Source: DATGPD01 sp041398565 (GTDB lineage: Bacteria; Planctomycetota; UBA1135; UBA2386). From it: a DNA stretch of 64,000 nucleotides. The notes beneath the pieces were generated by a model, which saw only the letters and a list, made by a program, of their open reading frames with translations, made no database searches and was not told where the DNA came from. Below are positions 44,186-52,829 of the stretch, in pieces. A program made the position numbers and the translations under genes. Position 1 is the first letter of the stretch. The number at the start of each line of letters is the position of its first letter. Location: assembly GCA_041398565.1 (NCBI GenBank), contig JAWKUN010000002.1, forward strand, positions 1,674,001-1,738,000, read 5' to 3'.

Positions 44186-45085
44186 TCACGCGCCGAGACT
44201 CTGCGCGAACCAGGCGAGGACCTGGTCGCGAAAGGCGGCGGGGAAGGCGAGCGGGACCGGCAGCAGCAGGCACGTCCACGTCCACACGCGGCCACGCAGC
44301 GCGTGGTCCTGCTCGACCCGGAACGCCAGCGCTTGCACCGCGAAGTACAGCGTCGGCTGTCCGTAGCCGCCGCGCGCCGGCAGCGTGATGGCGAGTTCGT
44401 GCAGGACCCCTGAGAAGAGGAACGCGGCCCAGGTGGCCGGCCCGCGGCCCAACCGGCGTCGCAGTGGCCGGTGGACCACCAAGGCGGTGAGCTCGGCGAA
44501 GCCCAGGTTCCAGCGGCGTCCCCAGAACTCGGCGAGGTTCGTCGCCCTCCATGGCGCCCGGAAGAGGCGCTCGGCGGCGAAGCCGAGCCGGCGTAGCAGG
44601 GCGGTCGCCCAGGTGAACAGGCCGAAGTGCACGGCCAGCGAGCTACCGGCGAAGACGAGCACGAGCGAGGCGAGGCGTGGCAGCGGGGCGCGCACGGCGA
44701 CGGCCACGCAGGCGAGCCCCGAGAGCAGGCCGAGTGCGCCGGCCCGGAAGAGTCGCGCCGCCGGTCGCGCGGCGCCGCGCTGCGCCAAGCTGCGTGGGTC
44801 CATCCCGGGCCAGACGCAGAACCACGCCCAGGCGCTGGCGGCGAGCCGGTCGGTGGCGTGGGCGGCGACGACGCACTTCATTCCCACCAGTGTGCTGGCG
44901 ACGAGCAGCAGCATGCGGGGCATGAACGGTGCGCCGTGGGCCGCGAGCGCGGCGCCGGCGATGGTGGCGCCGGCGAGGGTCCAGGCCACGGCGACCGTGG
45001 GCAGCCGCCCGCGCGCCCGCTGTAGCGCGTAGCCGCAGGTGCCGGCGAGCGGCAGCCCCACCGCCGCGTAGGCGAGTGCGCTCAC
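44186..45085 (-). CDS. MBOAT / wax-synthase-like membrane acyltransferase
   Basis: A 299-residue polytopic protein. It has the MBOAT-type motif ATNLAEFWGRRWNLGF (about residues 180-195) and the likely catalytic His in FSGVLHELAIT (about 225), the pattern of wax-synthase-like and alginate O-acetylase-like acyltransferases. These enzymes move acyl groups onto lipids, sugars or alcohols within the membrane. The start overlaps the stop of the 133-residue membrane protein by 4 nt. Neighbouring a GT-C-like enzyme suggests modification of a lipid or glycan; the acceptor is unknown. Confidence 0.8.
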   Translation of the reverse strand: MSALAYAAVGLPLAGTCGYALQRARGRLPTVAVAWTLAGATIAGAALAAHGAPFMPRMLLLVASTLVGMKCVVAAHATDRLAASAWAWFCVWPGMDPRSLAQRGAARPAARLFRAGALGLLSGLACVAVAVRAPLPRLASLVLVFAGSSLAVHFGLFTWATALLRRLGFAAERLFRAPWRATNLAEFWGRRWNLGFAELTALVVHRPLRRRLGRGPATWAAFLFSGVLHELAITLPARGGYGQPTLYFAVQALAFRVEQDHALRGRVWTWTCLLLPVPLAFPAAFRDQVLAWFAQSLGA

Positions 45086-45483
45086 CCCAGGCCCGCGGCC
45101 GCGGCCGCGAACACCAGGGCCACGAAGGCGAACGCCGCCGAGAACGCGATGTCGGCCAGCCGGTAGAACGGCCCCTGCGGCGCATACCTCCGGTAGGCAA
45201 CGAACTGCAAGGTCACACGCGCGCCCCAGTAGAGGGCGCCGTAGCCCGACACCGCGCGCGGTAGGGGGCCGGATGCAAGGAGGCTGTCGGGCAGCAACAA
45301 CGACGCTATCGCCAGCGCCAGGTTGGTGGCGACGATGTAGCCGGCATAGGTCCAGAAGACGACCCGGGTCAGGGGCTCGAGCCGGCGGGTCTCCTCGCGC
45401 CAGCCGAGCACGGCCGGCACCAGCATGCTGGCCAGGACGATCCCGAGCTGCACCACGCCGGCGATGACCAGGAGTCCGTGCAT
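45082..45483 (-). CDS. Small four-helix membrane protein
   Basis: A 133-residue protein with four hydrophobic segments (about 1-27, 44-68, 80-98 and 110-132) and short basic loops. No family is recognised. It overlaps the MBOAT gene start by 4 nt and is the first gene of that three-gene run, so it is probably a subunit or partner of the acyltransferase. The strict overlap and clean helix pattern make it a real gene. Confidence 0.75.
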   Translation of the reverse strand: MHGLLVIAGVVQLGIVLASMLVPAVLGWREETRRLEPLTRVVFWTYAGYIVATNLALAIASLLLPDSLLASGPLPRAVSGYGALYWGARVTLQFVAYRRYAPQGPFYRLADIAFSAAFAFVALVFAAAAAGLG

Positions 45484-45553
45484 CGTCGGCCCAACGCGGA
45501 GGGGAACGGTGGATTTCGCGCCTCGGCCGGCTTTCGGCCCGGTCGCGGCCCCG

Positions 45554-45581
45554 GGCGGCTACGGCGTTCGCGCCGGCCGCC
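45554..45581 (-). terminator. Terminator-type hairpin after the DUF4382-like lipoprotein gene
   Basis: GGCGGC (45554-45559), bulge TA, CGGCG, loop TTCG (45567-45570), CGCCG, GCCGCC (45576-45581). The 11-bp stem has a stable tetraloop (CGAA on the minus strand) and touches the stop codon of the minus-strand gene. No T-run is seen. Confidence 0.55.
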
Positions 45582-47353
45582 TACTGCACGACGAAGTTGG
45601 CGATGCCGGCGGTCGTCACCTGGGTGGTGTTGTCGAAGGTGCCGACGGCGCTGATCCGCACCACCTTGAGGCCGCTGGTGAGCTTGCCGTTGAGCGCGGT
45701 GACGAAGCTGGAGAAGGTCAGGTGCAGCTCGGTGGCGCGTGCTTGGGTGATGGCGAAGAGGCCGCGGGCAGCCGCGGGCTCGATCGCCGGCTCGGGCGAG
45801 TTCTGCAGCACGACGGGTGCGAAGCCGTCACCCACGGCCTTGATCAGCGCCTGCGACACGTCGAACGACACCGACGAACTCGTCGTCGTCGGCGTGACGG
45901 CCTGAGCCGGCGCCCATTGGCACAGAAGCACGCGAGCGGCCGCGGTGCGGTCGACGAGCGAGACGGCGGTGAAGTTGGCGTCGGCCGGCACGCCCACCGC
46001 GTTGACGAACCCGATGGCGCGCACGCGCGAGTTGAGGGTGATTCCGGTCGTCACCAGCCCGGTGGTGTCGATGGTGTAGGCGTCGGGGTCGGCCTCGCTG
46101 GTGGCGGCCACGGTGAAGTCGAACACCGATGCGTCGCGCAAGTCGAAGCGGGTGACGTCGAGGGTCAGGGTGTTGTTGCTGACGCTGCCGTTGGCGATGC
46201 CGAACACCGACGTCGGCAACATGCGCGCGACGCCGTTGGCGGCACTGCCGGCGTCCATGGTCGTGCCGGTCATGTCGCCGAAGACCATGACGATCTGGCC
46301 GACGTTGAGGTCGTCGGTGCCGAACGGCGACTCGAGCCCACGCTTGAGCACGAGCGTCTGACCGCGCACCACGTTGACCGTGTGGCTGGTGTTGAAGCGC
46401 CGCGTGGTCGTGCCGACGTCGAGCGACTGGCCGAGCACGGTCAGGGTGGCATCCCCGCCGGCCGCGCCCGTGCGCGCCGTGACGTGCCCGACGATCCAGT
46501 CCTGTCCGTTCCCCGGCACGCCGTAGCCGGTCTCGACGGCGGTGGCCTCGAGCACGCGGTCGGTGGAGTTGATGGTGCCTTGCACGAAGACACGCGGGCC
46601 GAGGTTGGCGCGCGACGCCAGGGCGCCGAGGCCGGCGTCACCGATGCTGACCACGCCGTCGATCTGGAACAGAGTGGTGGTGCTGGTTCGCACCGTGTAG
46701 GGAGCGATCACGGTGTTGCTGGTCGAGAGCTTCTGCACCAGGAAGGTGCGACCCCCCGTGTCCACCGTGCCGAGTGCGCCCTGGATGCGCGCTGGCTTGG
46801 CGTTGGTGAAGTCGACGGTGGCCGCGAGCACCGGCGTGAACGTCACGCGGTTGTTGGCGCTGTCGATGGCCAGCGACTGGTCGAGGTCGAGGTCCAGGGT
46901 CCAAAGGTGGTTGCGCCTCGCGATGAGCTGCGGGCGCGAGGCACTACCGAAGGTCACCTCGACGTCGATGGCGCCGGTGATGGGGTTGCCTGACGAGTCC
47001 ACCACGGTGGCGTGCGAGGACTGATCGTGCAGACAGACGATGGCGTTGGTGAAGTCGAGGGTCAGGGTCAGCCCTCGGTAGAAGCCTGCCGGAAGAGTGC
47101 CGCCGACGATGAGGTCGGAGAGCTGCTCGAGCTCGACGAAGTCGACACGGACCGGCGATGTCAGCGCGCTCACGTCGGCACCGCCGGCGCGGTGCAGGAC
47201 CGCACCGGTGACGTCGACCTCGAACACGGCCAGTTCGTCGCTGGCCGCGTCGGTGAGCAGGAGCGAGAACTCTGCCTGGGCGTTGTCGGACGATTGGCCG
47301 CAGCCGAGCGTCAGCGCGCAGAGCAGGAACGGGGCGAAGCGTGGGAGGCGCAT
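45581..47353 (-). CDS. DUF4382-like lipoprotein
   Basis: A 590-residue lipoprotein with signal peptide MRLPRFAPFLLCALTLGCGQ; the lipobox LTLGC sets Cys 18. Residues about 28-170 resemble DUF4382 (FSLLLTDAASDELAVFEVDV, then YRGLTLTLDF), a domain of bacterial surface lipoproteins. About 190-560 contain repeated beta units of the type 'R-V-F-V-Q-G-T-I ... L-E-A-T-A-V-E', reminiscent of DUF5666. No catalytic residues are recognised. The Cys-free body fits a periplasmic or surface location. It lies 97 bp upstream of the small membrane protein operon on the same strand. Confidence 0.82.
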   Translation of the reverse strand: MRLPRFAPFLLCALTLGCGQSSDNAQAEFSLLLTDAASDELAVFEVDVTGAVLHRAGGADVSALTSPVRVDFVELEQLSDLIVGGTLPAGFYRGLTLTLDFTNAIVCLHDQSSHATVVDSSGNPITGAIDVEVTFGSASRPQLIARRNHLWTLDLDLDQSLAIDSANNRVTFTPVLAATVDFTNAKPARIQGALGTVDTGGRTFLVQKLSTSNTVIAPYTVRTSTTTLFQIDGVVSIGDAGLGALASRANLGPRVFVQGTINSTDRVLEATAVETGYGVPGNGQDWIVGHVTARTGAAGGDATLTVLGQSLDVGTTTRRFNTSHTVNVVRGQTLVLKRGLESPFGTDDLNVGQIVMVFGDMTGTTMDAGSAANGVARMLPTSVFGIANGSVSNNTLTLDVTRFDLRDASVFDFTVAATSEADPDAYTIDTTGLVTTGITLNSRVRAIGFVNAVGVPADANFTAVSLVDRTAAARVLLCQWAPAQAVTPTTTSSSVSFDVSQALIKAVGDGFAPVVLQNSPEPAIEPAAARGLFAITQARATELHLTFSSFVTALNGKLTSGLKVVRISAVGTFDNTTQVTTAGIANFVVQ

Positions 47354-47560
47354 AGCTGGTTCAGGGGATCCGATGACAACGGAGCATCGGCGTTCCGATC
47401 GGCTCGCCTTGAGACGGTTTCGCCTCGATTGTCAGGATTCGGCACAGCGGGCCGCGGCGAGCGCACGAACGTGAAGTTGCCGGCGGCGTCCATCTCGGGG
47501 ACAGGGTCGTCGCCCATCCCCGGCGGAGCGGTCCTGTCGCCTCGCCTCGTGGCCCTGCGC

Positions 47561-48721
47561 TCAGCGTTGAGGCGACCGGCGTGCCGCCAGCCACGTGGCC
47601 CACTTGGCCGGGTCGGCGCCCGGATCGGTGCCCTCGAGCTTGCCGATCGCGGCGCGGTAGGCCTTGACGATCTCGATCCGCTGGGTCACCACGGCGCCGA
47701 CGCGGACGTCGAGGACCGAGCCGTAGCTGAGGGCGTCGACCTTGGGGTCGGCGATGAACGAGGACTGCGCCACCTCGACGTCGAAGTCCCTGATGTAGGA
47801 CTGCTGGGTGATGAACGCGACGTGCGCGCGCTCGCCGATCTCGTTGCCGCTCGCGGCGTACGGCCCAGCGCTGACGAGTGCGTCCACGGCCGACGGCTCG
47901 CCGAGGGCACCGAGTGCCTCGGCAGCGCGGATGTTCATCTTCGGGTGCTTGTGCACGAGCCACTTGCCGACGTAGTCGGCCGCGACGCGGGTGATCTCGG
48001 CCGCGGTGGCCAGTTCGACGACCCGGCTCCGGACCTCGGGCGCGTTGTCGAACACCGCCGAGCGCAGCACGAAGTCGCGCCCCTTGTCGTTGCCGTCGCC
48101 CTGCCACTGCAGCCAGATCGCCTCGTTGGCGACCAGCCGATGGTCGGTGTCCTGCGCGGCCCGGGCGGTGGTGCGTAGATCCTTGTCGATGCCGTCGAGG
48201 CGGGCGAGCACGTGCGCCGACGCGGCGCGGCGCGCGGGCGAACACTTCGCTGGCATCGCGTGCACGATCTCGCGGGCCTTGATCGGGCCGACGCTCTTGC
48301 GCCACCGTGAGGGCAGCACTTCCGGCTCGAGGGTGCCGAGGAACTCGTCGAGACGTTGGCGCACGTCCGCTGGCATGTCCTGGTGTGCGAGAGCTCGGTC
48401 GAGGTAGCTCCACATCTCGTCCGGGAGGTTCCAGTCGCGCGCCGTGAAGGCCAGGTGCAGGCAGGAAAACGCCGACAGGTGGCCACATCGGGAGGCGAGC
48501 CCCAGCAGGTCGGCGCGCAACTCCTTGTTGCCGCGGATCCGGACCACTTCGGAGCGCGGCACCGCGACGTCGCCGTCGCGGGTGGCGACGATGAGGAGTT
48601 GGGCGCGCTCCTCGACGGGGCCGTAGAGCTTGCGGCCGTCCTGGAGGACGACCTCGTCGGCGCGGGCCGTGGTGGAAAGGGCGAACAGGCTGGCGACGGC
48701 CAGCAGGGTGCTCCGCGTCAT
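47561..48721 (-). CDS. Exported HEAT-like repeat protein with N-terminal small beta module
   Basis: A 386-residue protein with signal peptide MTRSTLLAVASLFALSTTARA. The mature protein opens with DEVVLQDGRKLYGPVEE ... VPRSEVVRIRG (about residues 22-63), the same type of module seen in the exported protein at 13084. The remainder is helical with HEAT-like features (NIRAAEALGALGEPSAVDAL, about 265-285). It is divergent from the LolA-like gene at 48828 and 207 bp upstream of the DUF4382-like gene. Likely a periplasmic scaffold; function unknown. Confidence 0.8.
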   Translation of the reverse strand: MTRSTLLAVASLFALSTTARADEVVLQDGRKLYGPVEERAQLLIVATRDGDVAVPRSEVVRIRGNKELRADLLGLASRCGHLSAFSCLHLAFTARDWNLPDEMWSYLDRALAHQDMPADVRQRLDEFLGTLEPEVLPSRWRKSVGPIKAREIVHAMPAKCSPARRAASAHVLARLDGIDKDLRTTARAAQDTDHRLVANEAIWLQWQGDGNDKGRDFVLRSAVFDNAPEVRSRVVELATAAEITRVAADYVGKWLVHKHPKMNIRAAEALGALGEPSAVDALVSAGPYAASGNEIGERAHVAFITQQSYIRDFDVEVAQSSFIADPKVDALSYGSVLDVRVGAVVTQRIEIVKAYRAAIGKLEGTDPGADPAKWATWLAARRSPQR

Positions 48722-48827
48722 GGTTCGTGAGGGTTGGGCGGCCGGTACGACTCTTGAACGCTCTGGCTATCCTACCCGGATACCTCGCGTGCCGCCGCTG
48801 CCTCGGCGGCGCCTGGGAGAGAGCGCA

Positions 48828-49730
48828 ATGACGATGACTTCGAGACGTTCCACGTGGGCGGTTTTTCTCCTGGTCCCGCTGGCCCCCTTGGCGGCGCAGG
48901 ATCCCGACGCGCCGCACAAGCCGACGGTGGCCGAACTCGTCTCCCAGCTCCAGCAGCGGGAGAGAGCGGCCAAGACCGTCAGCCTGTCGATGCGCAGCCG
49001 GTCGGCGGTGCCCGACGGGCCCTCCTTCGAGACGACGGGGACGCTGCGTGTCCTCGGCACGACACACTTCCATGTCTCGATGCGGATGAAGATCGGGGAG
49101 GGCATGGAGGGCGAGCAGGAGGTCGTCCGGACTCCCGGTGGCACCTGGACCCGCGAGGTCGACCCGATGCAGGGCGAAGTCATCACCAAGATGAGCAAGG
49201 AGACCATGGCGGCGCTGGAAGATGCGGCGAAGGTGCTCGGCGACGACGTGCCGGCGGGGGCCGTTCCCGGCCAGAGCGAGGCGCCGCTGGGGAGCGCCAT
49301 GCTGGCCAGCCTGGCCAAGCGGTTCCAGCTCGAGGTGGCCAACAAGCTGGTGCGTGACGGCATCGACCACTGGGTCGTGCGCGGCGATCTGCGCGCGGAC
49401 GCGCTGTCCGCGGGCGAGGACGACGGGCTGCCGCGCCCCGACCGGGTCGAACTGCTGGTGCGGGCCAGCGCGGATGGGCCGCTCGCCGTCGTCAAGATGT
49501 CCCAGTTCTCGCAGGGCGTGGAGGTCATGACGGTCGAGATCGACTCGGTCGTGCTGGACGAGCCCATGACGGAGGCCTCGTTCAAGATCGACGACCGCGG
49601 CCGCAAGGTCATCGACGTGATGGAGCACCCGCCGGCGGCGCTGCAGATCCAGGCCGTACTCGACCAGGCCAAGCGCAAGAAGGAGGGAGCGGCGGCCGGC
49701 AAGGACCCGGGGCCGGACCGCGGGCGCTGA
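48828..49730 (+). CDS. Exported LolA/LolB-like lipoprotein-carrier-fold protein
   Basis: A 300-residue protein starting MTMTSRRSTWAVFLLVPLAPLAAQ, preceded by a strong ribosome binding site (GGGAGAGAG). Residues about 30-240 resemble the outer-membrane lipoprotein-sorting fold, an incomplete beta barrel: AAKTVSLSMRSRS, FETTGTLRVLGTTHFHVSM, RPDRVELLVRAS and MTVEIDSVVLDEPM. Proteins of this fold carry lipoproteins or bind hydrophobic ligands. A charged Lys/Gly-rich tail ends it. Whether it is a true LolA is unproven; several such proteins are usual in Planctomycetota. Confidence 0.75.
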   Translation: MTMTSRRSTWAVFLLVPLAPLAAQDPDAPHKPTVAELVSQLQQRERAAKTVSLSMRSRSAVPDGPSFETTGTLRVLGTTHFHVSMRMKIGEGMEGEQEVVRTPGGTWTREVDPMQGEVITKMSKETMAALEDAAKVLGDDVPAGAVPGQSEAPLGSAMLASLAKRFQLEVANKLVRDGIDHWVVRGDLRADALSAGEDDGLPRPDRVELLVRASADGPLAVVKMSQFSQGVEVMTVEIDSVVLDEPMTEASFKIDDRGRKVIDVMEHPPAALQIQAVLDQAKRKKEGAAAGKDPGPDRGR

Positions 49731-49799
49731 GCGAGGCGGGCGGAGCTCGGCGGCGACTCGGGCTGGAGCGCGTGCCGAGTTCGCGCCGATAGCAGGGGC

Positions 49800-51143
49800 G
49801 TGTCCCGACCCCTGTCCCCAGCCGAGCGGAGCGTGCTGGTCGCCGTGATTCTCGCGGTCGCGCTCGTCCTGCGGGTCGGCTTCGTGCTCGAGACGCACGT
49901 CGCCAATCCCATCCGCGCCGACGCCGCGCACTACGTGCAGTACGCGAGCAATCTGCACGAGCGCGGCGTCTTCGGCCTCGGTGCGGGCGACGACGTGCGA
50001 CCGGACTCCTTCCGCTCGCCGGGCTATCCCGTGTTCCTGTGGTTGCATCGAGCCGTGTTCGGCGCGGACCGTCTCTACGTGTCGGCGCGCCTGTCGCAGG
50101 CAGTCCTCGACACACTGACTGTGCTGTTCGCGTTCTGGCTGGCGCGGCGTGTGCTGCCCTTCGCCGGCGCGCTCGTGGCGGCGGCGCTCACCGCGCTCAG
50201 TCCGCACCTGGTGGCCAATACCGGCTACCTGCTCACCGAGACCCAGACGACGGCGACGCTCACGGCCGCCCTCGTCGGCCTGGCGGGATTCGGCGGCGGA
50301 CGCAGCGGCGTGGCGCGGGCCCTCGCCACCGGCGCCGCCTTCTCCCTGGCGGTTCTCACCAACGAGGCGCTGGCGCCGGTGCCGTGGCTGCTGGCCGCAC
50401 TGGTCTACCTGCGCGCCGACAAGCCACGCTGCCCGGCTCTGCGCACCCAGTGTCTGGCGATGCTCGCCGTCTGCGCCGTGGCGCAGGGCGGCTGGGCGCT
50501 GCGCAACGCCGTGTCGGTGGCCGGCGATGCTCCGCGCGGCGCGAGCCGGGCGCTGCAGACGATCAGTCACGGGACCTACCCGGACTTCGTGTACAGGGAT
50601 CCACGCTTCCGCTACATGCCCTACCGCGACGATCCGGAGCAGCCGCGCTACGGCGAGGACCCGGGGCACTTCTGGCGAGTGTTCACCAGCCGCGTCGCCG
50701 AGCGACCCTGGCGCTACGCGAGCTGGTATCTGTTGGAGAAGCCGGTGCACCTCTGGGGCTTCGACGGCCTGCAAGCCGACCGCGAGATCTACACCTATCC
50801 GGCTTCGCAAACCCTGTACGACAAGCACGCTGCCGCCGGCATGACGCTGTCGCTCATGCGCCTCCTGCACTGGCCGCTGGTGCTGCTCGGTGTGCTGGGA
50901 GCGGCCTCGGCTCTGCGGTGGCGCCGCGATCGCGTGCGCACGCCGACCACGCTGCTGGCGTTCGTAGTGTGCATCGGGTGGATGACGGTGGTCGGCGTGG
51001 TGTTCGCGCCGTGGCCTCGCTACGTCATGCCGCTGCGCCCGGCGTTGTTCGTGCTGGCCACCGTCGCGTCGTGGCGGTTGGTCGCGGCGTTGGCGCGTCG
51101 TCGACCGGCGGCGGCAGAAGTCGGGGCTGCGGCAGTTCGCTGA
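49800..51143 (+). CDS. GT39/ArnT-like polyprenyl-phosphate sugar transferase
   Basis: A 447-residue polytopic protein. The first periplasmic loop has the GT39-type acidic signature RADAAHYVQYASNL (about residues 38-51) followed by RPDSFRSPGYPVFLWL, a pattern common in ArnT/PMT-2 enzymes that transfer sugars from undecaprenyl phosphate. NTGYLLTET near 140 matches the family's third-loop motif. The protein starts at GTG 49800 with a purine-rich stretch just upstream. Its TGA directly abuts the stop of the convergent prfC gene with no spacer. Acceptor unknown. Confidence 0.83.
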   Translation: MSRPLSPAERSVLVAVILAVALVLRVGFVLETHVANPIRADAAHYVQYASNLHERGVFGLGAGDDVRPDSFRSPGYPVFLWLHRAVFGADRLYVSARLSQAVLDTLTVLFAFWLARRVLPFAGALVAAALTALSPHLVANTGYLLTETQTTATLTAALVGLAGFGGGRSGVARALATGAAFSLAVLTNEALAPVPWLLAALVYLRADKPRCPALRTQCLAMLAVCAVAQGGWALRNAVSVAGDAPRGASRALQTISHGTYPDFVYRDPRFRYMPYRDDPEQPRYGEDPGHFWRVFTSRVAERPWRYASWYLLEKPVHLWGFDGLQADREIYTYPASQTLYDKHAAAGMTLSLMRLLHWPLVLLGVLGAASALRWRRDRVRTPTTLLAFVVCIGWMTVVGVVFAPWPRYVMPLRPALFVLATVASWRLVAALARRRPAAAEVGAAAVR

Positions 51144-52730
51144 CTACGCCTTGTCCTCTTCGGCCGGCGGCTTGTCGAGCAGCTGCAGGTCCTTGTAGCG
51201 GTCGCGGGCGTAGTTGATCTCGAACTCGCTGTTGAAGAGCGCCACTGGCCGCCCGGTCTCGTCGCGCACCACCATCGGCAGCAGGTCGAGCAGGTCGGGC
51301 GTCGTCGTCACCATCCAGCGCGCGCGCGTGTAGGGCAAGCGCTGCATCTTGATCGCCACGTTGTATTCGTTCTCGAGGCGGTGCTGGAACACCTGGAGCT
51401 GCAGTTCGCCGACCGCGCCCAGGATCGGCTCGCGCGCGCCGAGGCGCGGCCAGAAGACCTGGACGACGCCCTCTTCGCCGAGTTGCTCCAGACCCTTGCC
51501 GAAGCCCTTGCTCATCGACGGGTCGCTGGCGCGCACTTGCGCGAAGATCTCCGGGGCGAAGCGCGGGAAATTGTGTGCTTCGAACCGCGGCCCCGAGGTG
51601 AGCACGTCGCCGACTCGGAACAGGCCGGGGTTGATGAGGCCGACGACGTCGCCCGGGAACGCTTCGTCGATGACGATGCGGTCTTGGCCGAAGAACCGGT
51701 AGGGGTGCGACAGGCGCACTTCGCGGTCCATGCGCACGTGCCGCGCGGACATCCCTCGCTCGAAGCGCCCCGACGTGATGCGCGCGAACGCGACGCGGTC
51801 GCGATGCTGCTTGTCCATGTTGGCCGCCACCTTGAACACGAAGGCAGTGAAGTGCTTCGAGTCCGGCGGCACCTCGCCGTCCAGGGTCGGCAAGGGGCCG
51901 GGCGGCGGGCTCATCTCGAGAAAGCGCTGCAGGATGTTCTCGACGCCGAAGTTGACCAGCGCGCTCACGAAGAACACCGGACTGATCTCGCCGCGCAGGA
52001 AGCGTTCCTGGTCGAACGGATCGATGCAGGTCTCGACGGTCTGCAGGTCCTCCATCAGCTTGGCGTGCGCGTCCTCGCCGACTTGTTCGACCAGGAGCGG
52101 ATCGCCGGGGCCCGACACCTTCACCGGGGCCCGCTGCGCGTTGTGCGCGGTGCGCTCGAACAGGAGCACGCGGCGCTTGTCGACCTCGTACACGCCTTTC
52201 AGCTCGTTGTCGACCTTGATCGGCCAGGTGATCGGCACGCAGGTGATGCCCAGCACCTTCTCGACCTCGTCCATCAGGTCGTAGGGGCTGCGGGTCGGAC
52301 GGTCCATCTTGTTGACGATCGTGACGATCGGCAGGCCCCGCGCCTTGCACACCTTGAACAGCTTGATCGTCTGCGTCTCGACGCCCTTGGCGCCGTCGAT
52401 CAACATCATGGCGCAGTCGGCCGCCACCAGGGTGCGGTAGGTGTCTTCGGAGAAGTCCTGGTGGCCGGGTGTGTCGAGCAGGTTGATGCGGTAGCCCTGG
52501 TAGTCGAACTGCAGGGCCGAGCTGGTGATCGAGATGCCGCGCTGGCGCTCGAGCTCCATCCAGTCGGAGGTCGTCTGATGCTGGCCGCGCCGGGCCTTGA
52601 CCGCGCCGGCCTCGTGGATGGCGCCGCCGTACAGCAGGAGCTTCTCGGTGAGGGTGGTCTTGCCGGCGTCGGGGTGCGAGATGATCGCAAAGGTGCGGCG
52701 CCGGGCGATTTCAGCGGCGAGGTCGGCCAT
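51144..52730 (-). CDS. prfC: Peptide chain release factor 3 (translational GTPase)
   Basis: A 528-residue GTPase, the same length as Escherichia coli RF3. G motifs: SHPDAGKTT (about residues 18-26), RGISITSS, DTPGHQDF (about 86), NKMDR (about 140). Domain II and III signatures follow, such as FPGDVVGLINPGLFRVGD and VGELQLQVFQHRLENEY. RF3 releases RF1/RF2 from the ribosome after termination using GTP. ATG 52730 begins the standard sequence MADLAAEIARRRTFAIISHP. It stands alone on the minus strand and converges with the GT39-like gene. Confidence 0.97.
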   Translation of the reverse strand: MADLAAEIARRRTFAIISHPDAGKTTLTEKLLLYGGAIHEAGAVKARRGQHQTTSDWMELERQRGISITSSALQFDYQGYRINLLDTPGHQDFSEDTYRTLVAADCAMMLIDGAKGVETQTIKLFKVCKARGLPIVTIVNKMDRPTRSPYDLMDEVEKVLGITCVPITWPIKVDNELKGVYEVDKRRVLLFERTAHNAQRAPVKVSGPGDPLLVEQVGEDAHAKLMEDLQTVETCIDPFDQERFLRGEISPVFFVSALVNFGVENILQRFLEMSPPPGPLPTLDGEVPPDSKHFTAFVFKVAANMDKQHRDRVAFARITSGRFERGMSARHVRMDREVRLSHPYRFFGQDRIVIDEAFPGDVVGLINPGLFRVGDVLTSGPRFEAHNFPRFAPEIFAQVRASDPSMSKGFGKGLEQLGEEGVVQVFWPRLGAREPILGAVGELQLQVFQHRLENEYNVAIKMQRLPYTRARWMVTTTPDLLDLLPMVVRDETGRPVALFNSEFEINYARDRYKDLQLLDKPPAEEDKA

Positions 52731-52829
52731 CGAAAAGGGCGGCGGATGATAGCCGAGGTGCGCGGCAGATCGAGGCCGCGCACCTGCGGCTTCGAGGCGA
52801 CCTCTACCGCACGGTGCGCTTCGGCGCGA

